A DNA stretch of 51,098 nucleotides. Origin: Nitrospirales bacterium. GTDB taxonomy: Bacteria; Nitrospirota; Nitrospiria; Nitrospirales; UBA8639. Both the position numbers and the translations under genes were made by a program. Positions 16,863-25,341 of this stretch are shown piece by piece. Location of the stretch: positions 1 to 51,098 of the forward strand of contig JAJDBS010000238.1 in the NCBI GenBank assembly GCA_029261235.1, read 5' to 3'. How positions within the stretch are numbered: the stretch's first letter is position 1; each line of letters opens with the position of its first letter. The notes under the pieces were generated by a model, which worked only from the letters and a program-made list of their open reading frames with translations, did not search any database and was not told where the DNA came from.

Positions 16863-16998
16863 CAGTGAAAAGTAAGAAGTAAGAAGTAAGAAGTAAAAAG
16901 GGGAAAGTAAGAAGTGACACGAAAGAAGTCACCAAGTAGGAAAGATTTTTCTTCTTTGGGTCTATGCTTTTACATCTTACTTTTACTTCTAACTATTT
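16863..16998. repeat. heptamer spacer repeat between flgC and fliE
   Basis: The clearest tandem form: GTGAAAA, GTAAGAA, GTAAGAA, GTAAGAA, GTAAAAA in a row from 16865, then GTAAGAAGTGACAC. A pyrimidine arm TTTTACATCTTACTTTTACTTCTAAC closes the spacer at 16969-16994. The period is exactly 7. Confidence 0.75.
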
Positions 16999-17012
16999 AG
17001 GAAGGAAAATTT

Positions 17013-17318
17013 ATGGATTATTCCAGCATTAAGGGGATAGAGGCGATTCCTGTGGCGCCATTTGGCAGCTCTCCAGTTAAAAAGGCGACTCAAGGTGGTC
17101 AGGAATTTGGCGACTTATTGAAAAATGCTGTTGAGGCAGTCAACGCGATGCAACATGAGGCAGGACGTTTAGAGTCGGCGGTGGCGAAAGGCGAAAATGT
17201 CAACATTCATCAAGCCGTGATCGCAGGAGAAAAAGCCGGACTGTCCTTTCAGTTACTCATGCAAGTGAGGAATAAGATGGTTGAGGCGTATCAAGAAGTC
17301 ATACGTATGCAGGTATAA
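17013..17318 (+). CDS. fliE: FliE, MS-ring/rod junction protein
   Basis: A small export-dependent protein that joins the MS ring and the proximal rod. The 101 residues include EFGDLLKNAVEAVNAMQHEA, the central conserved helix, and the signature end VIAGEKAGLSFQLLMQVRNKMVEAYQEVIRMQV. Normal length. The ATG follows AGGAAGGAAAA. The order flgB-flgC-fliE-fliF is the usual one, and the 80 bases to fliF carry no obvious signal. Confidence 0.96.
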   Translation: MDYSSIKGIEAIPVAPFGSSPVKKATQGGQEFGDLLKNAVEAVNAMQHEAGRLESAVAKGENVNIHQAVIAGEKAGLSFQLLMQVRNKMVEAYQEVIRMQV

Positions 17319-17398
17319 GGTGTGCTCTGTTTTGTGGAGAGAAGTTGAACGCTGATTGGTAACAACGTCATGGATGTCTTGGTGATTCTTAAATAATT

Positions 17399-19000
17399 AT
17401 GGCGAATATTGCGGAAAGTCTCACAACAAATTTTCAGGCCTTAACTTTGGGGCAACGTATAGGGGTTGTCGTGGTCTTGGCGTTGGCTTTTGCCACGATC
17501 CCCATGTTGATGCTCTTGGGTAAAGAACCTGAACTCGTGATCTTGTTTTCTCAATTGGATTCTGAAGACACACGGGCGATTATTCAAGAACTCGGTAAAC
17601 AAGGGGTCAGCTACGAAATGGGTGATGGTGGAAGTACCATCAAGGTTCCTGCTGAGCGTGTCCATGAGTTGCGTCTCCAATTAGCCTCTACGGGTCTCCC
17701 GGAATCTGCTGGCGTCGGGTTTGAAATATTCGATCGGACTGGTTTAGGTGTCACCCCCTTTACTCAACAAATGAATTATCGTCGTGCACTGCAGGGGGAA
17801 TTAGCTAGGACCATTAGTCAGATCTCGCAAGTCGACCGGGTTCGTGTGCACTTGGTCATTCCTGAAAAACGCCTCTTTTCTTCTGAACAAAAACCGGCTC
17901 AGGCCGCGGTGGTCCTCACCTTGAAACGTGGCAATCCCCTGGGGGCGAAGCAAGTTCAAGGTATTGTGCATTTGGTGGCCAGTAGTGTGGAGGGTTTGGA
18001 GCCGAGCCAAGTGACGATTGTCGATAGCCATGGCGAAGTCCTCAGTCAAAATTCGGCTGATTCGGAAGCACAACTCACGGGAACGCAAATTGAGACACAA
18101 CGTCGCGTGGAGAAAGATTTGGAACATCGTGTTCAGACAATGTTAGACCAGGTGTTGGGACGCGATAAATCAGTTGTGCGTGTGACGGCGCCATTGGAAT
18201 TTCGACAAGTAGAAATTACGGAAGAAAGTTTTGATCCGAATAGTCAGGTCGTTCGAAGTGAAAACCGAAGCCAGGAAAAAGTGACCGAGCCCGGTTCGGG
18301 AGCGAATAGTGGAGTCCCTGGTGTACGGAGTAATGTCCCGACTGAGTTGAAAGCGACAGGAGGGTCAGGACCCAAAGAGGCTAAACGAAAAAACGAAACG
18401 TTGAATTATGAAGTGAATCGGAAAGTCAGCAGAATTATTGAGCCGACTGGTGCCATTCAACGGTTAAGCGTGGCGGTGCTGGTGGATGGAACATACGAAG
18501 CGGCAGCGGCGGCTGATGGGGAAACGGGGGATACCACAAATGCTCCGGCCTATGTGGCACGCCCCGAACAGGAAATGCAAAATCTCATTCTCATCGTGAA
18601 AAAAGCCGTTGGATTTTCTGAAGAGCGTGGCGATCAGATTGAAATGGTGAACGTGCCGTTCGATATTCCTGCCGTGCAAGAAGGTGAAGAGGGAATGACC
18701 GCTGGAATACAGTCATTACTGGCGACCTGGGGTGGCTTCATCAAGCCAGTGTTGTTTTTCTTCCTGGGTGTGATGGTGCTGCTGTTGGTGATCAAACCGA
18801 TGGCGTTGAATTTGAGTAAGCCTTCTGTTTCTCCTGTGGCGTTACCACAAGCTGGGTTGCCTGCAACCGTCACAGAATACGAAGCACAGATAACCGAGTC
18901 ACCTCAAGATGCGGCCATTAAGCTTGCCGCGGATAATCCCGCATCAGCGGCTCAAGTGATTCGTACTTGGATTAAAGAAGAACAAGAGCAAAAGGCCTAA
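17399..19000 (+). CDS. fliF: FliF, flagellar MS-ring protein
   Basis: Forms the membrane ring that anchors the basal body and houses the export gate. The 533 residues have two membrane segments, about 21-43 (IGVVVVLALAFATIPMLMLL) and about 448-468 (LFFFLGVMVLLLVIKP). Between them lie the periplasmic ring-building domains (VPAERVHELRLQLASTGLPESAGVGFEIFD, RVHLVIPEKRLF). The C-terminal tail AAIKLAADNPASAAQVIRTWIKEE is the FliG-binding helix. The ATG has no strong ribosome site. fliG starts 3 bases after the stop. Confidence 0.97.
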   Translation: MANIAESLTTNFQALTLGQRIGVVVVLALAFATIPMLMLLGKEPELVILFSQLDSEDTRAIIQELGKQGVSYEMGDGGSTIKVPAERVHELRLQLASTGLPESAGVGFEIFDRTGLGVTPFTQQMNYRRALQGELARTISQISQVDRVRVHLVIPEKRLFSSEQKPAQAAVVLTLKRGNPLGAKQVQGIVHLVASSVEGLEPSQVTIVDSHGEVLSQNSADSEAQLTGTQIETQRRVEKDLEHRVQTMLDQVLGRDKSVVRVTAPLEFRQVEITEESFDPNSQVVRSENRSQEKVTEPGSGANSGVPGVRSNVPTELKATGGSGPKEAKRKNETLNYEVNRKVSRIIEPTGAIQRLSVAVLVDGTYEAAAAADGETGDTTNAPAYVARPEQEMQNLILIVKKAVGFSEERGDQIEMVNVPFDIPAVQEGEEGMTAGIQSLLATWGGFIKPVLFFFLGVMVLLLVIKPMALNLSKPSVSPVALPQAGLPATVTEYEAQITESPQDAAIKLAADNPASAAQVIRTWIKEEQEQKA

Positions 19001-19003
19001 CAG

Positions 19004-19999
19004 GTGAGTGATAATTTATCAGGATATGAAAAGGCGGCAATTTTGTTATTGGCGATTGGCGAGTCGGCGGCCGTGGAAGTCTTGAAAGTCCTCGATCAAA
19101 AAGATATTCGATCAATTGGTGCCTACTTGGGAGCACTGGTCAATGTCGGGCAAGACGAACATCGCTATGTCTTAAAGGAATTTCAGGAGTTGGCTGGAAC
19201 GTCAGGGCTGAGTGTTGAAGGGAAAACATATTTATCAAAAATTCTCAATGCAGCACTAGGAAAAGATAAAGCGCGTCGTATTCTGAGCTCTTTGAATACA
19301 TCGGAGAATGCAGGATTTGAAACGCTAAAATCATTAGATGCGGTCTCGATCGCGAATTTACTGACCTATGAGCATCCGCAAACAGGAGCGTTGATCTTAG
19401 CGAATTTAGAGTCAGATCAGGCCGCATCAGTGTTGTCCTTGCTCCCGGCTCATAAACGAGATGCGGTGGTCTATCGTCTGGCGACAACAGAAGAAGTCTC
19501 GCCAAATATGCTGGATGAATTGAATGGCGTACTACAGGAAGAATTGCGTCTGGGATCTTCCAAAAATGCGGTTCCTGTTGGGGGCACCGGTTTGGTTGCG
19601 GAAATTCTGAATGCGGTCAAGAAAACGGTTGAAGGTGAAATATTCACGTCTCTGGAAGCGAAAGATCAAGATGTGGCTGACGAAATACGTGGAAAAATGT
19701 TCACGTTCGAAGATCTTGACGCGGTGGACGATCGTGGCATGCAGGAAGTCTTACGTGAGGTCAGCAAGGAAGAGCTCCTCTTGGCGCTTAAACCAGTTGA
19801 AGGACCGCTCCGTGATAAATTCATGAACAATATGTCAAGTCGTGCAGCGGAATCCTTGCAAGAGGATATGGAGACTCGAGGTCCAGTTAAATTGAGTGAT
19901 GTTGAAACTGCCCAACAAAATATAATTAAGATCGTTCAGCGGTTGGCAGGTGAAGGACGGGTTGCTCTCGGAGGAAAAGGCGAAGAGCAAATGGTCTAA
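19004..19999 (+). CDS. fliG: FliG, flagellar motor switch protein
   Basis: The rotor protein that touches the stator and, with FliM and FliN, sets rotation direction. The 331 residues have the N-domain that binds FliF (LSGYEKAAILLLAIGESAAVEVLK), a middle domain with the LTYEHPQTGALILANLES EHPQ motif, and the C-domain. The C-domain carries the charged torque helix (MFTFEDLDAVDDRGMQEVLREV, ALKPVEGPLRDKFMNNMSSRAAESLQEDME). Start is GTG at 19004. It is followed after 13 bases by fliH. Confidence 0.97.
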   Translation: MSDNLSGYEKAAILLLAIGESAAVEVLKVLDQKDIRSIGAYLGALVNVGQDEHRYVLKEFQELAGTSGLSVEGKTYLSKILNAALGKDKARRILSSLNTSENAGFETLKSLDAVSIANLLTYEHPQTGALILANLESDQAASVLSLLPAHKRDAVVYRLATTEEVSPNMLDELNGVLQEELRLGSSKNAVPVGGTGLVAEILNAVKKTVEGEIFTSLEAKDQDVADEIRGKMFTFEDLDAVDDRGMQEVLREVSKEELLLALKPVEGPLRDKFMNNMSSRAAESLQEDMETRGPVKLSDVETAQQNIIKIVQRLAGEGRVALGGKGEEQMV

Positions 20000-20012
20000 G
20001 CGAGGGCAATGT

Positions 20013-20609
20013 ATGAAACAGAATATGAATGTAAAAAAATTTGAGATGACGGAATTGATCCCAAAGGATCAGGTTGAGGAAGCTCCGCCACATGATTGTT
20101 CAGCGTTACAGCAACAAGTCTTTAAGCAAGGATGGCTGAAGGGAATGGCTGAAGGACGAGCACAATGCCAGGCAAAAGTGGATGAGCAACTGAACCGAGC
20201 CATTCATCTTGGGAATCAGATCGGCCGTGCTCGAGTGGCAGCTCTTGAAGAGCATGACCGAGACGTTGTGGAAGTAGCGCTGGCTATTTGCAAGAAAATA
20301 CTCTTGAAAGAGGTCGATGCGGACAAAGAGCTTATCGTGCGTCAGGTTCGTCAGATTCTTGGATTACTCCTGAATAAACATCTCGTCACACTCAAAGTGC
20401 ATCCGACAGATCTCCTGGTGTTAGAACCGCTGCATGAAGCCTTACGAGCTGAATTTCTTGATGGAGATCATTTGGTCATCGAAGCCTATGCGGACGTTCA
20501 GCCTGGAGGGTGTCTTGTGGAGCAGGCTGGACTGCAGTTAGATGCGCGTCTGGAACAACAACTAGAAGCCGTGGCGACAGAATTTGGCTTAGAAATTACG
20601 CCTTCATGA
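20013..20609 (+). CDS. fliH: FliH, flagellar export ATPase regulator
   Basis: Cytosolic stator/inhibitor of the export ATPase FliI; dimers tether FliI to the C ring. The 198 residues have a polar N-terminus, the helical region QVFKQGWLKGMAEGRAQCQAKV with GxxxG-like spacing, and the FliH/HrpE-type C-domain (VVEVALAICKKILLKEVDADKELIVRQVRQIL, KVHPTDLLVLEPLHEAL, DVQPGGCLVEQ). ATG 20013 is preferred to an upstream frame start inside fliG because CGAGGG lies just before it. The stop overlaps fliI (ATGA at 20606-20609). Confidence 0.9.
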   Translation: MKQNMNVKKFEMTELIPKDQVEEAPPHDCSALQQQVFKQGWLKGMAEGRAQCQAKVDEQLNRAIHLGNQIGRARVAALEEHDRDVVEVALAICKKILLKEVDADKELIVRQVRQILGLLLNKHLVTLKVHPTDLLVLEPLHEALRAEFLDGDHLVIEAYADVQPGGCLVEQAGLQLDARLEQQLEAVATEFGLEITPS

Positions 20610-21949
20610 GTCTGGCAGTCATTCAACAACGGCTGGATGAACTGTCAACTACCACCGTAACCGGTCGTGTGGTGAAAGCGGTAGGATTAACATTAGAAAC
20701 CACAGGCTCAGGGGCGGCTGTTGGTCAACGGTGTCATATTTTTAGTCAGAGGCGACAAGCCATCCTTGAAGGCGAGGTTATTGGGTTTCGAGAACAGCGA
20801 GTGATTGTGATGCCATTTGGCCCAGTTCGTGGAATTGGTGCTGGCGATTCGGTGAGATACGATCCTAGTTCTTCACGCATGCTTGTTGGACAGAATCTGT
20901 TAGGTCGAGTCGTTGATGGCTTAGGACAACCAATTGATGAGAAAGGTCCCATTCAACGCAGTCAACGGTATGCCCTCCATGCCCAAGCCCCAGCCCCATT
21001 ACAACGACAACGTATCACCACACCTATGGATTTGGGGATCCAAGCAATAAATTCGCTTTTGACCTGTGGTGTTGGGCAAAAAATGGGAATTTTTGCTGGG
21101 AGTGGCGTGGGAAAGAGCGTGTTGATGGGTATGCTCTGTCGTCATACGAAAGCGGAGGTCAATGTTATTGCGTTAGTTGGCGAGCGTGGACGAGAAGTCA
21201 GGGAATTTCTTGAACGTGATTTAGGTGAAGAGAGTCTTCGTCGATCAGTGGTAGTTGTGGCGACATCTGATCAATCCCCGCTGGTTCGTGTGCGGGCGGT
21301 GTTTGTGGCAACGGCGATTGCGGAATATTTTCGTGATCAAGGGAACCAAGTGCTTTTGCTGGTGGACTCCCTCACGCGCCTCGCCCATGCCCAACGTGAA
21401 GTAGGACTGGCGGCCGGAGAGCCTCCCACGACAAAAGGGTATCCGCCATCAGTCTTTACGCTCTTTCCTCAAGTGTTAGAACGCGTGGGCCCCTTAGCCA
21501 AAGGCTCCATCACTGGCCTGTATACCGTACTCGTTGATGGGGATGATCTCAATGATCCGATTGTCGATTCTATCCGTTCCATATTGGACGGGCATATTGT
21601 GTTGTCTCGACAACTCGCCATGCAAGGACATTTTCCGGCTATTGATGTGCTGCAAAGTGTCAGTCGAGTGATGTCAGATATTGTGCCGGATTCGCATGCG
21701 GAAGCAGCCAGAGCGATTGTCCAATCAATGGCTGAATATCGCAACTCGGAAGAGCTGATCAATCTGGGTGCGTATCAGCAGGGAACGAATGCACGGTTGG
21801 ATGCTGCGATACAGATGAAAGAACCCATTGATACCTATCTCCGACAGCGCCGTGATACGGCAGTCACTCTCGCAGAGAGCTGGCAAAATCTTGAGAGATT
21901 AGCCACACAGAGTCAAAGTCAACTTGTCACGAAGGGACGAAAACCATGA
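20606..21949 (+). CDS. fliI: FliI, flagellum-specific export ATPase
   Basis: An F1-beta-like ATPase that powers unfolding and delivery of flagellar substrates. The 447 residues carry Walker A GSGVGKS at 165-171, VIALVGERGREVREFLE, Walker B LLLVDSLTRLAHAQREVGLAAGEPP and the type III ATPase stretch KGYPPSVFTLFPQVLERVG. It starts at the ATG overlapping the fliH stop; a longer frame begins at 20510 inside fliH and is not used. It overlaps fliJ by 4 bases. Confidence 0.97.
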   Translation: MSLAVIQQRLDELSTTTVTGRVVKAVGLTLETTGSGAAVGQRCHIFSQRRQAILEGEVIGFREQRVIVMPFGPVRGIGAGDSVRYDPSSSRMLVGQNLLGRVVDGLGQPIDEKGPIQRSQRYALHAQAPAPLQRQRITTPMDLGIQAINSLLTCGVGQKMGIFAGSGVGKSVLMGMLCRHTKAEVNVIALVGERGREVREFLERDLGEESLRRSVVVVATSDQSPLVRVRAVFVATAIAEYFRDQGNQVLLLVDSLTRLAHAQREVGLAAGEPPTTKGYPPSVFTLFPQVLERVGPLAKGSITGLYTVLVDGDDLNDPIVDSIRSILDGHIVLSRQLAMQGHFPAIDVLQSVSRVMSDIVPDSHAEAARAIVQSMAEYRNSEELINLGAYQQGTNARLDAAIQMKEPIDTYLRQRRDTAVTLAESWQNLERLATQSQSQLVTKGRKP

Positions 21950-22389
21950 ACTGGACAACGTTACTGAGATTTCGAAAGCAAGTCGAAGATTTGGCTCGTG
22001 AAGGGGTTGTGCTGTCGGAATGGGAAAAGAGTCAGGAGGTCAGTAAGCGTGAAGACCTGAATCATGAAATGGAAACCGTGGTAACCGGATTGGAAGATCA
22101 GATACAGGTCGGTCTTGATTCACAGCTTCTCGAAGAGCGGTATCGATGGCTGGATCAGCTCGGATCGGCCATGGAACAGCGGACAGTAGAGATTCAACGG
22201 CTAGAGGAATCCTTGGTGGGACTACGTGAGAAGTTAAAAAAAGCGTATCACGCCAGACGAGTCGTCGAGCTGGTGATTGCCAAAAAAGAGGCAGCCGTGT
22301 TGAAGAAAGTGGCTGCGCAAGAGCAGCGTATTCAAGAAGATCTCTCTTCCCATGCTTTTGCCACCTGTCACCTTGAAGAAATGACCTAG
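21946..22389 (+). CDS. fliJ: FliJ, flagellar export chaperone/ATPase stalk
   Basis: A 147-residue, nearly all-helical protein placed directly after fliI. FliJ is an antiparallel coiled coil that enters the FliI hexamer like the gamma stalk of F1. Here the chain starts MNWTTLLRFRKQVEDLAREG and runs in charged heptads (VVTGLEDQIQVGLDSQLLEERYRWLDQLGSAMEQRTVEIQ and so on). The lysine-rich second helix REKLKKAYHARRVVELVIAKKE is typical of FliJ. Identification rests on position and coiled-coil character, since FliJ sequences are poorly conserved. Confidence 0.85.
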   Translation: MNWTTLLRFRKQVEDLAREGVVLSEWEKSQEVSKREDLNHEMETVVTGLEDQIQVGLDSQLLEERYRWLDQLGSAMEQRTVEIQRLEESLVGLREKLKKAYHARRVVELVIAKKEAAVLKKVAAQEQRIQEDLSSHAFATCHLEEMT

Positions 22390-22393
22390 TAGC

Positions 22394-23008
22394 ATGAAAT
22401 TGCCTAACCGACGAAGGTTTCCCTGGTGGCCGGTGGTGTTACTGTTTTGGGCTTCTGCCGTCTGGTCGGTGCAAGCCACAACAGAACACAGTCCTTCCGA
22501 TTCACAGGAAAAACAACAGGTTGAAGACGAGTACGATGATAAACCGCGTAGTATTGAATCGACATTGTTAGAAGATCTTCAGGCTCGTTTGAAAGAGGTA
22601 GAGGAACGGGAACGTGGTTTGCAACTTCGTGAAGAACAGATCGTGGGGCTGCAGCAAGATTTGGAAGCACTTGCAGCTCGGCAAGCGAAAGAAGCGAAAC
22701 GATTAGAAAAGGAAGCCTCAGCATTAAGTGATGAACAACGTCGATATCTTGAGCAAGATCCAGCGCTCGTCCATTTGCTTAAAATTTATGAGGCGATGGA
22801 TCCGGAAGAAGGTGCCTTGCGAATTGCAAAAATGCGAGAGAATCTTGCCCTTGATATTCTTGCAGGCATCAAGAATAAGAGAGCGGCAGGGATTTTAGCG
22901 GGGATGACACCGAAGAAAGCGGCAAAGTTATCGGAAGGGCTTCGAAGATATCGTGAGATCAAATTGAAACGTAGCCAAAAGACGAAAGCACCAAATAGTA
23001 AATCATGA
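22394..23008 (+). CDS. MotE-like protein (MgtE N-domain-type flagellar protein)
   Basis: A 204-residue exported or membrane-anchored protein: N-terminal RRRFPWWPVVLLFWASAVWS hydrophobic segment, a long coiled coil (about 50-115, EDLQARLKEVEERERGLQLREEQ), and a C-terminal helical domain. That domain, KIYEAMDPEEGALRIAKMRENLALDILAGIKNKRAAGILAGM (motifs noted separately: YEAMDPEEGA, ILAGM), resembles the MgtE intracellular N-domain. Such proteins between fliJ and fliK are annotated as MotE, a chaperone for the stator-associated MotC in rhizobia. Here a direct stator role is uncertain. It overlaps fliK by 4 bases. Confidence 0.75.
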   Translation: MKLPNRRRFPWWPVVLLFWASAVWSVQATTEHSPSDSQEKQQVEDEYDDKPRSIESTLLEDLQARLKEVEERERGLQLREEQIVGLQQDLEALAARQAKEAKRLEKEASALSDEQRRYLEQDPALVHLLKIYEAMDPEEGALRIAKMRENLALDILAGIKNKRAAGILAGMTPKKAAKLSEGLRRYREIKLKRSQKTKAPNSKS

Positions 23009-24582
23009 GTAGTCTTCTTCCATTTTTAGCCAGTCCACAGAATAGCTCGGATGTCAGTGGTCGTGTTGGAATTGCGACTGAATCTTTGGCGAATGTGAAC
23101 AAGGATCAATCAACACCATTTCCACGCACAGAGTCTCTGGCCTTTGCTCAAATTCTGCGTGAGTATCATGTAACCCCATCACTTCAAGGCAATAGCGAGC
23201 CATTGGCTCCAATCGATGGACAGGCTGATGACGCGCAACTATCCTTTTTGACCCAAAAGGCGCTTGAGAATCAAGAGGTCGTGATCGGACCTGATTCGCT
23301 TGAACAGTTCTTGGGTGAATCTCAACTGTATGGACGACAGCCACAAGTCACGGTCTATGATGGCACGATTGCTGATGATCAGTTGAAAATCATTCAACAA
23401 TCACCGCCATATGGAACGGTTTCAACAATTGCCTATACGCCTCGCACTGAAACTCAAGTCCTTGAGAATTTGCCACTGCAGAGGCAAGCATCTCAATCAA
23501 CAAGTGGAGAGCATGCCTCTGGTGTTGTGAGTCAAACGCGGGGTACGAATCCACTTCTGGCTGAATCTGTAGGAATTGCCCCTAAGGCTTCCCTCTCGAA
23601 GGTTCTTGAAGTTGGTCCACCATCTTCTTCTGGTGCTCAAGGTCCGGAAGTGAAGCTCGCGACGCTCTTGCCAAATCAGGATGGAGAACAAGGAAAACGA
23701 ACCCTGGCTCATTCTGGTAAGGAGGCTCCAGTCGCATTGCCGCAAACGAACCATGGGATTCCACAAACTGAACCTTTGAAATTCTCGAACCATCCAAGCC
23801 AGACACAGTCACCAATAGATCTTCACCCTTTGCGGAAAAATAGCGTTGCATTCGTTCCTCCTGTTCCTCCTGCGGGACCTGCAGGATTTGGTCAGACCGA
23901 TTCGATCAGTCAATTAATAGGCAAACAGGTACCTGGAAGCGCATCGATCGTGAATGATCTGTCGAGTTCTGGCATTGAAAATCGTACAACGCTTCAAATA
24001 GATCCGCTTGGCGATACGGGCTTGCTAAATAAAGGGGATCGTGCTCAGTCTGTGATTGATGCATCGACGAAAACTGTGGGGCTGGATGCAAGTGGTGGAC
24101 AAGGATTAGGGAGCGGGATGAACTATCCGCAAAATTCTCAAGCCGGATATCAGCAAGCATTCACGACAACAGGACAAGCCATGGGCGTGCGAGGACTTGA
24201 AGAACGTGTCGCAGAATTTCCTACACCAGCTCTGCAACGACTGCAACTGGATGTGCAATTATCTGAGACACAGCGAGTGTCCATCGATGTGGGTGTGCAG
24301 AACAGACAGGTCTATGCCGGGTTGGTGACGGATCACGCGGTCTTGCGAAACCTCGCAGCGCAATTTGTTCCACAACTCGAGAATCAATTGGCCGATGTTG
24401 ACTTGGAGCTCCAAGAGTTTTCTGCTGAGGTTCGAGAAGAACGCCAACAACAGGATGATCCTGTTTTTCGTCATCCTAGCCTCACAAGGCAAGGAACTCG
24501 AGGGGCTTCTCAGCAAGAATCGGTTACGCCGCAATCTTCTTTGAACCGACAAGAACACGCTGGATTACATCTCGTGGCATGA
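23005..24582 (+). CDS. fliK: FliK, hook-length control protein
   Basis: A secreted ruler that measures the hook and switches export specificity through FlhB. The 525 residues are mostly low-complexity, rich in Gln, Ser, Pro and Thr, as expected for the ruler part. The conserved C-terminal domain lies at about 410-480 (LQRLQLDVQLSETQRVSIDVGVQNRQVYAGLV, then LRNLAAQFVPQLENQLADVDLELQEFSAEV). Identification uses this domain plus position between the motE-like gene and flgD. It starts at the ATG overlapping the previous stop. Confidence 0.82.
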   Translation: MSSLLPFLASPQNSSDVSGRVGIATESLANVNKDQSTPFPRTESLAFAQILREYHVTPSLQGNSEPLAPIDGQADDAQLSFLTQKALENQEVVIGPDSLEQFLGESQLYGRQPQVTVYDGTIADDQLKIIQQSPPYGTVSTIAYTPRTETQVLENLPLQRQASQSTSGEHASGVVSQTRGTNPLLAESVGIAPKASLSKVLEVGPPSSSGAQGPEVKLATLLPNQDGEQGKRTLAHSGKEAPVALPQTNHGIPQTEPLKFSNHPSQTQSPIDLHPLRKNSVAFVPPVPPAGPAGFGQTDSISQLIGKQVPGSASIVNDLSSSGIENRTTLQIDPLGDTGLLNKGDRAQSVIDASTKTVGLDASGGQGLGSGMNYPQNSQAGYQQAFTTTGQAMGVRGLEERVAEFPTPALQRLQLDVQLSETQRVSIDVGVQNRQVYAGLVTDHAVLRNLAAQFVPQLENQLADVDLELQEFSAEVREERQQQDDPVFRHPSLTRQGTRGASQQESVTPQSSLNRQEHAGLHLVA

Positions 24583-24627
24583 GTCACGATCTTTGGGTAT
24601 GAACGCTGGAAGAAGGAGTAGGAACCA

Positions 24628-25284
24628 ATGGATCCAATAACACCAACCACATCGGCATCATCTGTTACGGGACAAAGGGAAGTGCAGAATGCCGTGGAAG
24701 AACTTGGGTCTGAAGTGTTTCTACGATTACTGGTCACGCAGTTACAAAGTCAAGATCCAACGAATCCAACTCAGAATGAAGACTTTGTGGCGCAGTTGGC
24801 ACAATTTACCACCTTGGAACAAGCCACCAATTCCACGGATCTTTTGCAGCAATTGGTAGATCAACGAACTGAGTTGGACATTGTCAGTCTCCTAGGGCGA
24901 GATATTGTCACTGAAGGGGATATTCTCACCTTAGATAAAGACAATGAGCCAGTACTATCGTATTTGTTAGAGGAGGATACGAGAAATATACAGATACAAA
25001 TACTCGATAAAAATAGAGAAGTCATCAGAAATCTTGATGTGGATCAAATTCAAAAAGCTGGGAGTCATGATATTGTCTGGGATGGATTGGATAAAGATGG
25101 GAGCCGTCCACCGGAAGGTCCCTATCAATATGTGATTCAGGCATTGAATGAAAAAGTTAAAGAGGTGGCAGTGACGACTTTTGCAATAGAACGAGTCGCG
25201 AGTCTGTTGCCAGGCACCGACAAACCGGTCGTGGTCGCGAGTGGAAGGACCTATGGCACGGATCAAATACAGGCAATCCGTTAA
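24628..25284 (+). CDS. flgD: FlgD, hook cap / hook assembly protein
   Basis: The cap on which FlgE subunits polymerise; removed when the hook is finished. The 218 residues begin with the conserved export and assembly region LGSEVFLRLLVTQLQSQDPTNPTQNEDFVAQLAQFTTLEQ (key motif QDPTNP). They continue with a Tudor/FnIII-like core (IQILDKNREVIRNL, HDIVWDGLDKDGSRPPEGPYQYVIQA). Length is normal. AAGGAGTAGGAACC precedes ATG 24628. It is 45 bases after fliK and 57 before flgE. Confidence 0.95.
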   Translation: MDPITPTTSASSVTGQREVQNAVEELGSEVFLRLLVTQLQSQDPTNPTQNEDFVAQLAQFTTLEQATNSTDLLQQLVDQRTELDIVSLLGRDIVTEGDILTLDKDNEPVLSYLLEEDTRNIQIQILDKNREVIRNLDVDQIQKAGSHDIVWDGLDKDGSRPPEGPYQYVIQALNEKVKEVAVTTFAIERVASLLPGTDKPVVVASGRTYGTDQIQAIR

Positions 25285-25341
25285 CCTCACAGTTATTATT
25301 GATGTGGCAGGGACGCCTCAGGAACGAAGGAGAGAGAATCG

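Noticed and set aside
16267-16998. CRISPR array, suggested by repeated units around flgC
   Set aside because: Units are 7 bases, degenerate and contiguous, with no spacers of uniform length and no cas genes.
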